64,000 nucleotides of DNA from Aradus depressus (taxonomy: Eukaryota; Arthropoda; Insecta; Hemiptera; Aradidae). A model generated the notes under the pieces. That model was given only the letters and a program-made list of their open reading frames with translations. It had not been told where the DNA came from and searched no databases. Below, piece after piece: positions 45,371-56,126 of the stretch. Every line of letters starts with the position of its first letter. Within the stretch, counting starts at the first letter, position 1. The stretch spans positions 21,875,079 through 21,939,078 of the forward strand of contig OY759215.1 in the NCBI GenBank assembly GCA_963662175.1, written 5' to 3'. Both the position numbers and the translations under genes were made by a program.

Positions 45371-47080
45371 TAGTAAAAATAAATACAAGTACCTGGAGTT
45401 TCAACAGTGAAAATTAGTGTTTACAATGAAGGACGGTGAAGGCGAGAGGCATCAACACTTTTCTTATTTGACTTCAACGTAAAATAAAAAGACAATTAAA
45501 AATTTAATAATTCTTTTTTTTTATTGACTATAACGCTGTATCAACGGCTGTTCCTATTCGTACTTCCTTCATTATTATTTTATTTTTTGCCTCTTCACTT
45601 TCACTTTGCCAACATTCAGACATAAATTATATCTCTTTCAGGGTCTGGAACTAGTATTAGTTTACAATCAAATGTTCCCATCAGAATTTCAATTCAAATC
45701 CCCGAATTGTCAATAGTTTTCAATCGACGAAAGCCTCAATATATATTGATAATTATTCCAATCTGATTTCTAGTATTGCTATAAGATTGGAAAAAATGTC
45801 TAAATTGAATGTTCTTTCGAATGGAAAAACATCATAAATATATATCAGGAGCAAAACGCTAATGTTTCAGTCGTGTTGTTATTTACATTTCTAAAACATA
45901 AAAAGTGTTATTCATGTTGATTTCATCACATTGAGAATCTGTTATACCGGAAAAAATACTTTTTTCTTTTGAAAATTTGTTAATTTTCGTAATAAACAAG
46001 ATGCACATTAAATGATTATGTGACACTTTTCTTCTAAAAAAAAATTAATATTTTGCCCAATAGACAAGTAAAAATCACAAATGAATCACTTACTTTTCTA
46101 TTCGTACAAAAACATTTTTTTCTCAAATTTCAGGAATTTTGACAATTATTTTATTGTTCCTTGAACCTTTAGAAAGTCGTATGGTTACCTTATAATCATA
46201 GCAGTTGGTGCATAATATGTTTTCCAAGTTCTACATTGCATCAACTAGGAATAGTGAGTCAAATATATATTATATATTCGACTCACTATTCCTTACATAA
46301 CTTAAAAAAAAAAAAAAAGGGAAAAGCAAGTGAAACGAGTTTAAAATCTGAATCTTAAGAAGCTTAAATTTAAATGCCTGCATTGTTGTTACTCAAAATG
46401 CGTGATTTCGATTGTACTTTTTCCATAGGAAATTTGATATTTCACGATTTTGGTCATATGGGTATTTTATCGTTTCTATGCTATCGTAGATATCAGTTTC
46501 TGAGGAAATTATCAAAAACCAACCGGTAGACTGTCGCTAAGAACCACAGCATTTAAAAGGCAAAGTAAAAACATTTTGTTTCAAGAGTCTTCAAGAATTT
46601 CTCGTAAGAGCAGTCAACAATCAAGAGGAATTCTAGAAAGTTTTCAAGGTCTAATGTAGAATGGATAATTGAACAAGTTCCGCCAATATAAAGAAAAAAT
46701 TAAAGGTAAATAGGCTATTTCCTGAAGGAAGGGGACACTTTTCGGGGGAGCTGTGTCAATAAGGTAGGTTAGGTGGTAGAGAGGGGGTATATTGGAAACT
46801 GGAGAGGAGGGAGTGTCGGTCGTCATGGAGACCATCAGGTAACCAGGAGAACATTTCATCCAACCCATTGCTAACTTGAGTTCAGTCCACCTCCACAGCG
46901 GAAGGAAAAATAGTTTGTACAAACAAGATTCCAAGGATCTAGAAAAATAAGTCGGTAGATCATCGGCTGTGTATTTCCGTGGCAAGAATTAATCAATTAC
47001 GTTTTCGCTCTCCTTCGAAGTCAATCGACCGTTTGGGCTTAAGCTCAATATTTGACCGATTACATAACTTCCCGCTATAC
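45371..47080. other. AT-rich stretch, mostly unassigned
   Basis: It contains a 47-nt palindrome (46247-46293) and a GC-richer block at 46730-46920. That block has minus-strand acceptors (CTCCCTCCTCTCCAG|TT and CTTATTGACACAG|CT) but no good donor. The 113-residue minus ORF there is therefore not called. Confidence 0.35.
46247..46293. repeat. 47-nt near-perfect palindrome
   Basis: AGGAATAGTGAGTC and GACTCACTATTCCT flank an AT-rich centre that is itself nearly self-complementary. It is too short for a transposon and has no clear function. Confidence 0.8.
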
Positions 47081-47084
47081 GAAT

Positions 47085-47530
47085 CGGTAAATGACTGGCA
47101 ATGTACTTCTCCAGTTAGAATTGTTTCAATAACATAACTGTTCGCTCTCCCACTCAACTCTCCGATCTGACTACTGGACATCTGAATCCATAAATAAAAT
47201 GTCAGATCAAAATGTTTGTTTATTTCATCGAAAGTTATTGTAGTATGTAATAGGAAGCCACTCTTATTTGGTCGCTTTGGCTGAAAAGTGGAGTGTCTCA
47301 CTCAGATACCTGAAATCACATATGAAATATCGTGTTATCCATTCTATCCCATAACAAACCTGAAAGAGACCTCTGTTACCTGGTTAGAGTGATTGCCTAT
47401 TTAACCTGAAAGGTAACGTTAGAGTGACTAGCTATTACGCTGAGAGGGATTGGTTATTGTTCCGGTTTTTTTTGAGGTTGAAACATACATTATAAGAGCC
47501 AAATTTGGAACAGATAGTTGAGAAAAATTA
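47085..47530 (+). repeat. Family F repeat, second copy
   Basis: As at 43055, with CCTGGTTAGAGTGATTGCCT and GACTAGCTATTACGCTGAGA. About 80% like the first copy. Confidence 0.6.
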
Positions 47531-47624
47531 AATAATATTGAAACGCTGTCTTCCATGTTGATCTAAGGAACTTCTTCCTGAAGCGTCACGATTTACAAAA
47601 AAAAACAGTGGACATTTTTACTTC

Positions 47625-47935
47625 TCCAGGTATACGAAGTAAAGAGAAAGTTATGAAAGTTAAATTTCACAAGAATTTCATGTTTTTCAACACATTAATT
47701 CCCAAAATGGGGGGAAAAAAAAATTCCGATAGAATGAATGTGTAGACACGAAATTTTATTTATATCTGTACCCAGAACGCCTTAAGGACGACACCTATTG
47801 ATTTTCAACAAAATAGGCCGAAGGGAAGTGGGGGTTTAGAATCACCTATGTAAGTCAACTATAGTTTTTAGCCCAAACAGTCGATTGTTTTTGTAAGGAC
47901 AGCGACATCGATTACCAATTGTAAAAAAAAATTAA
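47625..47935 (-). repeat. Family B repeat, partial
   Basis: CTTCTCCAGGTATACGAAGT, then GACGACACCTATTGATTTTC and CCCAAACAGTCGATTG. Confidence 0.75.
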
Positions 47936-48711
47936 TAATGTAAGTCATTAGCCTATTTCTATCGACACAGAAAAAAAGTGTACATTTGTGTTATGAGAGT
48001 ATGACTGTTAATATTGAAGGAATAGATCAACTATGTTTCTCCTTCATGGCTTTAATAAGTTTAATATTAAATGAAAAATTTGACAAAAAAAAAAAAATTG
48101 TTAATTATGCATAGAGGAAGAGAGAGATAGGTGTGACAGTTGGGTCAAACCAAAATGGAAACAGCTTCATGAAATGTTAGTAAACACAGCGAAATTGGGG
48201 ACCATTATTTATATATTTATTTTTTCTTATTGTTTAATATACCTACTTTATTCTTGATTTTTTTTTTTAGGAATTAAGAAGCGGGCTGATTCAATGCCAA
48301 AATATAGAAAAATAGAACTGATGATGAAATTCGCTTTTTTTTATTTTAAATTTGGAATCAATTCTGATATTATTCCTTTTCGGCTAATCCTAGTACCAAA
48401 GAAAAAAAAAATATATATATTCAATATATAAACAATAATAAAAATAAATATGTATTTTTTGTTGACATATATTAGGGAAATAACAACTGTTGCTAAGCGC
48501 AACAACCAGTTCTGAAGCAATTAAACAGAGAATAATAAACAACATGGAAAATAAGAAATAATTAAATCAAACTATTGTTGATCTTGTTGTATGTGGTTTT
48601 CTACCGGGTCACCAGATAATAATACATTTAATTGAAATTTAAGGGAGAGCCAACACAGACAGAAGGATGATCCTATAGGCCAACTTATTCTATAAGTAAG
48701 AATGTATTTAC

Positions 48712-48796
48712 CTGAAGAATGAAATGTATAAGAGAGTATTCGCGGGTCGTGGTGTAACGAGGACACCACCTGTAGGAGGCCCGGAGGTGGTCTGGT
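48712..48796 (-). CDS. Internal coding exon candidate (gene unrecognised)
   Basis: On minus, the acceptor GCGCACTCTGCCTCCAG|ACC and the donor TTTCATTCTTCAG|GTAAAT bound 85 bp. Entered in phase 0 it reads TRPPPGLLQVVSSLHHDPR, then ILSYTFHSS, and leaves in phase 1. A phase-0 exon lies 73 bp upstream (48870-48920). A second acceptor 27 bp further in (GGCCTCCTACAG) is possible. The next called exon (32012-32113) needs a phase-2 donor, so at least one exon must be missing between them if this is the same gene. Confidence 0.4.
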
Positions 48797-48869
48797 CTGG
48801 AGGCAGAGTGCGCACTAGCCCGCCCCCACCTCACCTCCCAGCAGCCCCCGGCCACCCCCACCCATCTAC

Positions 48870-48920
48870 CTTGTGAATGGGGGCCAGCCCCCTGCTCCCA
48901 CCCTCTAGTTCGTAGCTCTT
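48870..48920 (-). CDS. Internal coding exon candidate, 51 bp (gene unrecognised)
   Basis: On minus, AATACGAACGCAG|AAG and ATTCACAAG|GTAGAT bound 17 codons reading KSYELEGGSRGLAPIHK, phase 0 at both ends. The surrounding 48770-48910 block is strongly GC-rich. A plus-strand acceptor (CCACCTCACCTCCCAG) competes for the same block, so strand is not certain. It pairs in phase with 48712-48796 across a 73-bp intron. Confidence 0.35.
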
Positions 48921-49432
48921 CTGCGTTCGTATTCTTGTTTTGGAGAGAATATTTCCAGGAAAGTAAAGGGAATTTTAGACGAAATTTTGAGAGTATTATG
49001 TTTTTTTTTACAGGTGTTAGAGAACTTCCATTGTAGAATTAGGCTTATTTTCGCCAGAACGATAACAAAAGCTCTCTGGTAGTAGGCGAAACTGTTGTTG
49101 TCACAAAAACAAACGAATGTACCAATTCAATTCTGAAGCTCTACAAACTTGCAGCTCGCAGTTGTTCACCTATCTCCATAGTCATCATTTTGATACCATC
49201 CTTGTATTTCATATTTTTTTTATTCATTAACAAAAATAAAAGTTTACTGTAAGAATAAATTATATATTAAATTTTAATATTATCTTAAAATATTTACTCT
49301 GTTATAAATTAATGAGTAAATAATATTTAAAAAATAAATGTACACTTAGATAGATAGCCCAGTAGTGTTTTGTGGCTGCTTTCAATTTTACCTCACACAG
49401 TAGAGTAATAACAGAAGTTTCGTGATAATAGT

Positions 49433-49512
49433 TTCACGCCACCAAGAATACATTCGAGCCAAATTATAGCCAATTTTGGCTAAACTTCCATTTAATCATG
49501 GTTCTAAAATGA
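49433..49512 (+). repeat. Family G repeat
   Basis: GAATACATTCGAGCCAAATT, then CTAAACTTCCATTTAATCAT. It recurs at 50778-50856 (GAATACATTTGAACCAAATT, CTTCCATGTAATCATGATTC). The intervening kilobase is unassigned AT-rich DNA. Confidence 0.6.
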
Positions 49513-50269
49513 ACTCATTGGTTATTCACCATTAAGTAATCAGAAAAATCAGGAAGCCATTGTTGTTTTATAGCTCCAAGTTGGATGATGGTGGTTTGAA
49601 TAAAGTGGAATCTGCATACAACATTCAAAAGATGGATGGATTTTGACGAATCCTTGGACCTAAGTTGTCGTCGTTTTTAAATTGTCAGTCGAATTTTGAA
49701 ATATATCAATTGGATCAGAACGAGCTGTATTTTGTGTTCTCACGGACAATTCCCACAATTCTGGCCGCAAACACTATAAAGTAAAAACTGATTTCACTGC
49801 CTTTGGCATTGGTTGAATAAAACAAGGAAATATAGTTTCTTTTTTTCACGTTATTGAATTATATTAAAATTCAAAGTATCAGCTGAGTTCACTAATCTAT
49901 TCTGTACATTATAGCAGGAGAAAGCTTACAGGAAAAAATATATTACGAAATGAGAGTGATGAGAAGAGACAAGTAATGTTAGATCACTGCTGAGATTAAC
50001 CTACAGAGGCAAGGACAGTTTGGAGTATATAGTCATGTCTGAGGGTCAGTTTCTGGGCAACACCCAAACAACAGAACAGAACACCCAAGACAACTATTTC
50101 AAAATAGTAAGTAGATCATCAACAACTGTAATCCTTGGTTCAAGTGACACAACCTGACTAGCAACCACATTTAAAAAAAAATTATAAACAATGTAATATT
50201 GTAGGTGACAAATAAAACGTGTATAATCCACACGTCAAACTACAAGCCTGATCAAAAAAAAAAACTCAT

Positions 50270-50600
50270 GAGAGCGTGTTGCCGAGGTGGTCAGTCATTT
50301 AAAAAACTGGTTTCTTGAGATCAAAAAGCGTAACCCATTTCAACAAAATTCTAATACATCTCGGAGGTACAAAAACTTTGAGCACAACATCCTCCTAAGC
50401 GATGGTTCCAAGCCTGTGTAATGTCAAGTACTCTTAAGGACCTGAACCCTAGGTAAGAGTCGAACTTATGTCCACCATAGCGATGAAAGGCGATATAACC
50501 TCGTTGTTAAAACCCTGGCATGAGTCAAAAAAACACACCATAGCGATGAAAGGCGATATAACCTCGTTGTTAAAACCCTGGCATGAGTCAAAAAAACAAT
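50270..50600 (+). mobile_element. SINE with an atypical tRNA-like head and a duplicated 3' end
   Basis: The head reads GCGTGTTGCCGAGGTGGTCA and CTGGTTTCTTGAGATC, which looks like a class II (Leu/Ser-type) tRNA, not the usual GGTAGCTCAGTGG head. The body (AAGCGATGGTTCCAAGCCTG, AATGTCAAGTACTC, GGCATGAGTCAA) is the common one. The 3' ~65 bp (CACCATAGCGATGAAAGGCG to GGCATGAGTCAAAAAAAC) is tandemly duplicated (about 50475 and 50541). Confidence 0.55.
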
Positions 50601-50777
50601 CTCTCCCTCTTCAGAGGTGATGAAGAAAAAAAATGGAGCCTTGGTTTTTTGATCCTTTTCTTGTTTTCCATTTTTGATTCATTAAAAAAAATACTCACTC
50701 AGTGATTAATGAGTGAGTAAAAAATATTTTTAATATATATGTCCCATTAAACGGGAAAGGCAATCAATTTTCAGTTT

Positions 50778-50856
50778 TTACGCAGCCTGGAATACATTTG
50801 AACCAAATTCTAGCCACTTTTTGTTAAACTTCCATGTAATCATGATTCTAAAATTC
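50778..50856 (+). repeat. Family G repeat, second copy
   Basis: See 49433. The two copies are about 1.3 kb apart in the same orientation. Confidence 0.6.
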
Positions 50857-50921
50857 CTGTAGCATACTTTTTAATTTAGTCTATATTTACCTTCAGTAGG
50901 AAAAACAAAAAAAAAAAAAAA

Positions 50922-51622
50922 ACATTTGTCGGAGAATCATCGGCAATGTACTTCCCCAGAACGAATTAATCAATTAACTTTTCGCTCCTCTTCCAAATCC
51001 AGTCATCCGTTGCGCTAATATTCTATAGTCGAAGGCTCCAAAAACCCTCTTATTAAATTTTGTGTAGATAAATTCATTACATCGGCAGTTATTACGGTTT
51101 TTGAATTGAGCCCCCCCCCCTTCCCTTCAGCCGATATTGCTGAAATTTGACAGGCCCTTATTGGGTTTCGACTTCAAATACGAAATTTCATGTCGATAAA
51201 CTCATTACATCGCAGTTATTGGAGTTTTTGAGTTAAGCCTCTCCCCTAATCCCCCCTCCTGCTTAACCGATGAGTGAAAATCGATAGGTGTTGTCCTTAT
51301 GGGGTTTTGGTCATACATATAAAATTTCGTGTCGATGCATTCATTATATCGGCAGTTATTAGAGTTTTTATGTTAAGCCCCCTAATCCCCACTTCCCTTT
51401 GGTTGATTTGACTGAAAAACAATATATGTCCGTCGTTAGAGAGTTCTGGGTTTACATATAAAATTTTGTGTCAATATATTCATTCTATCGGGAGTTATCC
51501 TGTTCACAGACACATATTAGAATCTAGAGGTAGGAAAACATGAAGTTCCGTTGAAACCTCTGCATCGAATTTTTGACCGATCACATAACTTCCCCTATAC
51601 TTCGAATAGCTGGGAAAGTAAT
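50922..51622 (+). repeat. Family B repeat, full length
   Basis: Runs from TGTCGGAGAATCATCGGCAA and GTACTTCCCCAGAACG to CTTCCCCTATACTTCGAATA-GCTGGGAAAGTA, with four modules. Ends are TACTTCCCCAG and its near complement. Confidence 0.85.
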
Positions 51623-51945
51623 ATTGTTGTTGGACAACAAATAATTATAATAGATTGGTTCTAGAATTGTATTAGAATAGAAGGAACAAAGAAGAGATTG
51701 TGTATGTGTGTGTGTAGGTGGGTAGTGCCGTTAGAGCCATCGAACAATAAATCACACTAGAGCCTGCCTCCGGGGCAGTGTTAACAAATCAAATAACGGG
51801 ACCTTGTTCTGCATGTCACTAAACCAAACCACTTCACAGGTCTCCCACCATTCATGATTACTGGGAAAAATAACCTAGTAATCTTGAATGTAGGCATCAG
51901 TTACCAGAACTGTAAAGATAGCCAGGAAGTTAGAACGGGTAGAGG
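51623..51945. other. Unassigned stretch
   Basis: Moderately GC-rich, with a short TG run (about 51698-51713). On minus, GGTTATTTTTCCCAG|T opens 34 codons (HEWWETCEVVWFSDMQNKVP) but no acceptable donor precedes the stop. Not called. Confidence 0.3.
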
Positions 51946-51949
51946 ATGT

Positions 51950-52440
51950 TGAACGACTCGCAGTTAGTCACCGGCAACGTACATCCCCAGAATTAATCAA
52001 TTAAATGACCGCTTTCCCGCCAAAACTAATCGACCGTTTGGGCTAAAAATGAATAAAAATAAAGAAAACGTATGTTTTTATAAAAAATATTGTCTATTTC
52101 ACAAATAATATATAATAATCAGCCAGCTGAAGATGGTAGCAATACCGAAAGTACTCCCATATTGTATATTATTTGTGAAATAAACAATATTTTTTAAAAA
52201 AACATACGTTATCTTTATTTTTATCAAGTGTTTCACAATATCTCTGCAAAAATGTTAAATATCATTAAAAATGAATAGTTGACTTGCATAGTGGCTTTTG
52301 AAAACTCATACTAAACTTTGTGTTTAAACATTCATTACATCAGCAATTATTAGGGGTTTTGAGTAGTCCCTCAGCTCTGACCTCATCCCTTCGGCTGATT
52401 CCGTTGAACATCAATAGGCGTCATCCTTAAGGGTTCTGGA
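51950..52440 (+). repeat. Family B repeat, split by a foldback
   Basis: GTCACCGGCAACGTACATCC and GACCGTTTGGGCTAAAAATG lie left of the insertion. GTTGACTTGCATAGTGGCTT and one module lie right of it. Confidence 0.75.
52056..52265. mobile_element. Penelope-like foldback, family D, 210 bp
   Basis: A perfect 12-bp duplication TAAAAATGAATA flanks it (52044-52055 and 52266-52277). The arms AACGTATGTTTTTATAAAAA and TTTTAAAAAAACATACGTTA enclose CTGAAGA-T-GGTA-GCAA-TACC-GAA-AGTACT-C-CCAT (52127-52160), a hammerhead-like core. The one-sided tail is CACAATATCTCTGCAAAAAT. Confidence 0.8.
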
Positions 52441-52631
52441 TCAGGGCTTCCACATCGTGGCAAAATTCCCATCTTGCGGGGAAAATGGAGATGCTGTGGG
52501 GGAAAAAAAAGAAATTTTTCACTCTTCAGACTCAAGCATTTCGAATAAGATGTAATATCAACTGTTAAGTTTTAACAAGACCTAACCACAACTACCCAAT
52601 TTTAACAGAAGCAAAAATTGATTTTATCTAC

Positions 52632-52790
52632 CCATTGCACGGGCAATTATCAAATGTTGAATCTGGGAATCAAATTGAAGCAACGAACTACGAAGACCGA
52701 TCGAGGCCGACGGACCAATTTCCCACGTGATTACGTCTGACGTCATTCGGGAGTCGGGAACGTGATTGGGTAGAAACAGTGTTGCCAGAC
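52632..52790 (-). promoter_or_regulatory. CpG-rich promoter-like block with a possible first exon
   Basis: A compact non-repeat block holds CACGTG (52724-52729), TGACGTCA (52738-52745), CCAAT on plus (52715-52719) and on minus (52765-52769), and TGGCAACACTG on minus (52777-52787). CRE, E-box and CCAAT are classical promoter elements, and TGGCAACACTG-like motifs occur at insect promoters. Downstream on minus, GTGCAATGG|GTAGAT at 52632 offers an ATG followed by a donor. It lies upstream of the minus-strand exons. Plus-strand palindromes ACGAACATGTTCGT (from 52793) lie on the distal side. Promoter function is inferred only. Confidence 0.35.
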
Positions 52791-53234
52791 GTACGAACAT
52801 GTTCGTATTTGTACGAACATTTGAAGTAAAAACGAACAAAGAACATAGACCATGTTCGTACGCGTAATATACTAACATTCTCATGTGCTTACCATATTTT
52901 TTATGATCACATTTTTAATATTAACAAAAAACCCAAATTTAATGCAGCGACGTCTTTTGAGTATCGATATATACATATACATAAAACTAGAATAAATGGA
53001 TTTTTTAATGAAAATCTTCAATTTAAAAAAAAAACGGGAAAAATAATGGAAAATCTCATTGATGTTGAGTTGGAAAACGGGGAAATTTTGTTCACCGTGG
53101 AGGGAAAACGAAAAGATCTATATGTGATATAGATATATCTATATCTATGTGACACTATATGAAATTAGGGTGAAAACCCAACATCAAATTTCTGACCGAT
53201 TACAAAACTTCCCCTATATGTAGGCCTACCCCAT

Positions 53235-53885
53235 ATAAGTCGATCACTCTCCAGAAAAGGTTCATCGCAACAGGAATAAATTATGAAAATCTGAAATTTT
53301 TGCCAGCAGTAGCAATTTATGAAGCACTTAAAAAAAAATAAAAATAAACGGTAAGGTAAAAAACATTTTATTCTTGGAAAATTTACTTTTATTAAACAGC
53401 AACACGAAAGGAACGAATAAACTAATTGAAAACAGGTACCCTTGCAAGGTATGTCCATACAAGCAGCGACTTGTCAAAACCTGCAGGCAAGAAACCAAGA
53501 ATCTTCAGGTGGCTGAGAGGTAAGGCCCTCTGCTCTACCTGACAAACCTGTACATGTACGAACAACACTACAGACACCGACCGGAGATTGGATCGGGACT
53601 TAGCCTTTCAAATAATGATTTGTTAGGAGATGTGGTTTGATTTATGGTCCGAGTCGGTTGGTCCAGACTGGACATATTGTCAAATGAACCTCAGACAACT
53701 ATTTGTACTATCTGTACTCTCCGGTATTCATATTAACTTGAGAGTTTCAAAATGATGGACTTCTTCTAATGAAGTTCTTCTTCGCCCTATACTCAACACA
53801 CATTTGTTTCATTTTATACACATTTGTCGCCTAGAATTACTAAACCATATAGCCTATTCTCTAAACACGCATATCCTGTATATCA
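53235..53885. other. Unassigned stretch with a tRNA-like patch
   Basis: At 53505-53600, TCAGGTGGCTGAGAGGTAAG followed by CCCTCTGCTCTACC and later GGAGATTGGATCGGGACT resembles a tRNA-derived SINE head of another type. No other copy is visible in the window. Confidence 0.3.
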
Positions 53886-54275
53886 GTGGCGTAGCTGAGT
53901 GCCCTGTATCAAAATTTCTTGAGGGGCCCTTTTTCGGAAAATAAACAAAATATATTTGAAAATAAAAACAACAATAGATATTAACATACGTAACTCTAAG
54001 AAAAAATATTCTAGTAGTTAAATAGGTACTTTCCTTGCCTTTTTAAGGCTTTCCTAAGCTGAGGAAGATATCGTCCATAGCTCTAAGATTAGTTTCTCAA
54101 ATTCTTCTTTTTCTATGGACAGTATTGATAAGTCCGTTAGTCGTTCTTGCCCCATAGAAGTTCTAAGATAATTTTTAATAAGTTTTAAGTTAGAAATTTA
54201 AGCTTGGCTTTTATCAATATGACTATGGATAACATTTTTCATACATACTCTCAACAAATAAGTCGCTGAATATTC
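53886..54275 (-). pseudogene. hAT transposase C-terminal remnant with one terminal inverted repeat
   Basis: On minus one frame reads NLKLIKNYLRTSMGQERLTD, then LSILSIEKEEFEKLI. This is the end of the hAT dimerisation region of ZMYM/TTF-type hAT transposases (SKLK.IK.YLR..M.QERL..LA.LSIE), followed by a stop and KKARK. CAGTGGCGTAGCTGAG at 53886 is a typical hAT terminal repeat and marks the element's 3' end. Upstream of the motif the frame is broken by stops. The other end is not found. Confidence 0.8.
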
Positions 54276-54289
54276 TACTTCCACAGTTT

Positions 54290-54780
54290 TAAGATATATA
54301 GTCGAAGTTATGTAATCGTTCAGAAATTCGATGTTGACTTTTCAACGGAATTTCATCTTTACCTAAATACTGATTCAATTGTGTGTGTGTGTCACTAACT
54401 CGCATAGAATATATCGACATGAAACTTTATATGTGCATCCCGCCTAGGGACGCTTAGTACAAAAACCTCAATAACTGCAGAAGTAATGAATGTATCGATA
54501 CAACATTTTATGAGTAAATTCAAAACCCCATAAGGACCGACACCAATCAATTTCAGCTGAATCAAAGAGTGGGGGAGGGGACCAGACGAGAAGGGGTTGT
54601 ACTCAAAACCCTATTTACAAGCCATGTAATAATAATAAATATACCAACATGAAATTTAGTATGAGGATTCAAAAGTCCCACCTAATGATTTCTAAATCAG
54701 TATATTGGTTTCAGAGGGTGAGCGAAATTTTAGATGTTTAATTCATGTTGGGGAAAATTTCGACGGTGATACACCGACAA
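54290..54780 (-). repeat. Family B repeat, near full length
   Basis: AAGATATATAGTCGAAGTTA, ATAACTGCAGAAGTAATGAA, CCCCATAAGGACCGACACC, and the end TTGGGGAAAATTTCGACGG. Confidence 0.75.
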
Positions 54781-56029
54781 CGTGATTGCTTAATTCATCG
54801 CTCAACAGGGAAAATGACTACATAAATATATCCAATCTCTTTGACCCTCATAAGTTTTTTATATAAATATGTTTACTATTACTGGGGGTTTTACCTTAGA
54901 GAACAAGCTATCAAACCCCGCATTGCTCATATTCGATATGTTTCTAGTAAAACTGTTCACTGTTAACTGAAATCCCTACTCATGAACTACACGCCTTTAA
55001 GCCTCAGTTGATAAGATAGGTAGGTACGCATAAAAACATTTTTTTACACGATAACAAGATAAAATGTAAGCTCAAACAAACAATGAGAGTCCTTCAACTA
55101 ACCCACAACCAAGTTCCTTCTAGTCGGGTCAGACACTAAACTAACAGTTATTTATCACTATATATAACGATTTACGTTGTAGTGATAGGCGGTGGCTAAT
55201 GCGGGTTGCTAGTAACATATACGGGTAATATAACCTGACATAGGTAACCACAACGGGAGGCTATCTCACCAAGACCTGATGAATAAGCATTTCCTTTATT
55301 TACCTATTTTTCTCCTTTATTATTTTAGCATATTGAACACTTTTATTACTTCTTTTTGATCGTATAGAACTAATAACTAAACATACAGAAGTAATATCAG
55401 GTGCCAAAAAAATAATGACAGAACAACCAAATGTTCACTCCCTCTCTAGATCCTCCTCATTGTCCCATTTGGCTAAAAATCAATAGTCTAAAAAAAAATC
55501 AATCTTCCCCTTACAGACCGATTTCGCAGAAAATCCGTGGCAAGTTGGAGAAGTAACTACGGATACACTCACTCCAAATATGATCTAAAGGAGGGCCTGA
55601 GACTTAGTGCCTGTAGAGGCTAAAAATACAGATCTAGGTAAGACCAGGATATCTGGATGGAGGTTCCTAGGTCACCCCTGTTTAGGGGTCGATATCCAAC
55701 CAACACCTCTCAAGGACACTACCCACCTACCCTTCCTTCTACCCTTTTCCCATTTCCTTCCTGTCATAACACAATCCACCCCTTCATTCCTGTATGTTCT
55801 GATAGTACCGATCGTCTATTTACTATGTAGGACTGAAGAACTCTATTCATTTGCCTTTATTATAGTAGTATACGAGCAAATAGCCAAAACTACGAATGAT
55901 ATGTCCAGGGTCGGAAAATGGCGTATAGACTGAAAGAGAGTGAGAGGGTGAGAAATACAGATACAGAGAATGTGTGAGGGAGTGAGAGGAGTGGAGTTAT
56001 CCGAGGAAGTCTCTACCGTGATTTCGAGA
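54781..56029. other. Mostly unassigned; probable repeat interior
   Basis: A family B fragment is at 55440-55560. The 108-residue plus ORF at 55607-55933 has no recognised motif and ends just upstream of the Helitron 3' end at 56126, so it may be Helitron interior. Confidence 0.35.
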
Positions 56030-56126
56030 ATTTTACCAGAAAAATATCCACCACGTTAACCATTAATGCTGCTAAAAGCCTCAAAATGACGTCACTTGCT
56101 CGGGCAACGCCGGACTTTATAGCTAG
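56030..56126 (+). mobile_element. Helitron 3' terminus of a second lineage
   Basis: GCTCGGGCAACGCCGGACTT, then TATAGCTAG before a T, gives the CTRR end with a GC-rich hairpin. The 5' end cannot be placed; the stretch upstream to about 55560 may belong to it. Confidence 0.6.

Noticed and set aside
46644..46985. 113-residue minus ORF in a GC-rich patch
   Set aside because: Acceptors exist, but no donor closes an exon and the ORF runs into plain AT-rich text. Chance is likelier.
51690..51900. Minus exon reading HEWWETCEVVWFSDMQNKVP
   Set aside because: A fair acceptor, but the only GT near the end is GTCCCG and a stop follows. Not enough to call.
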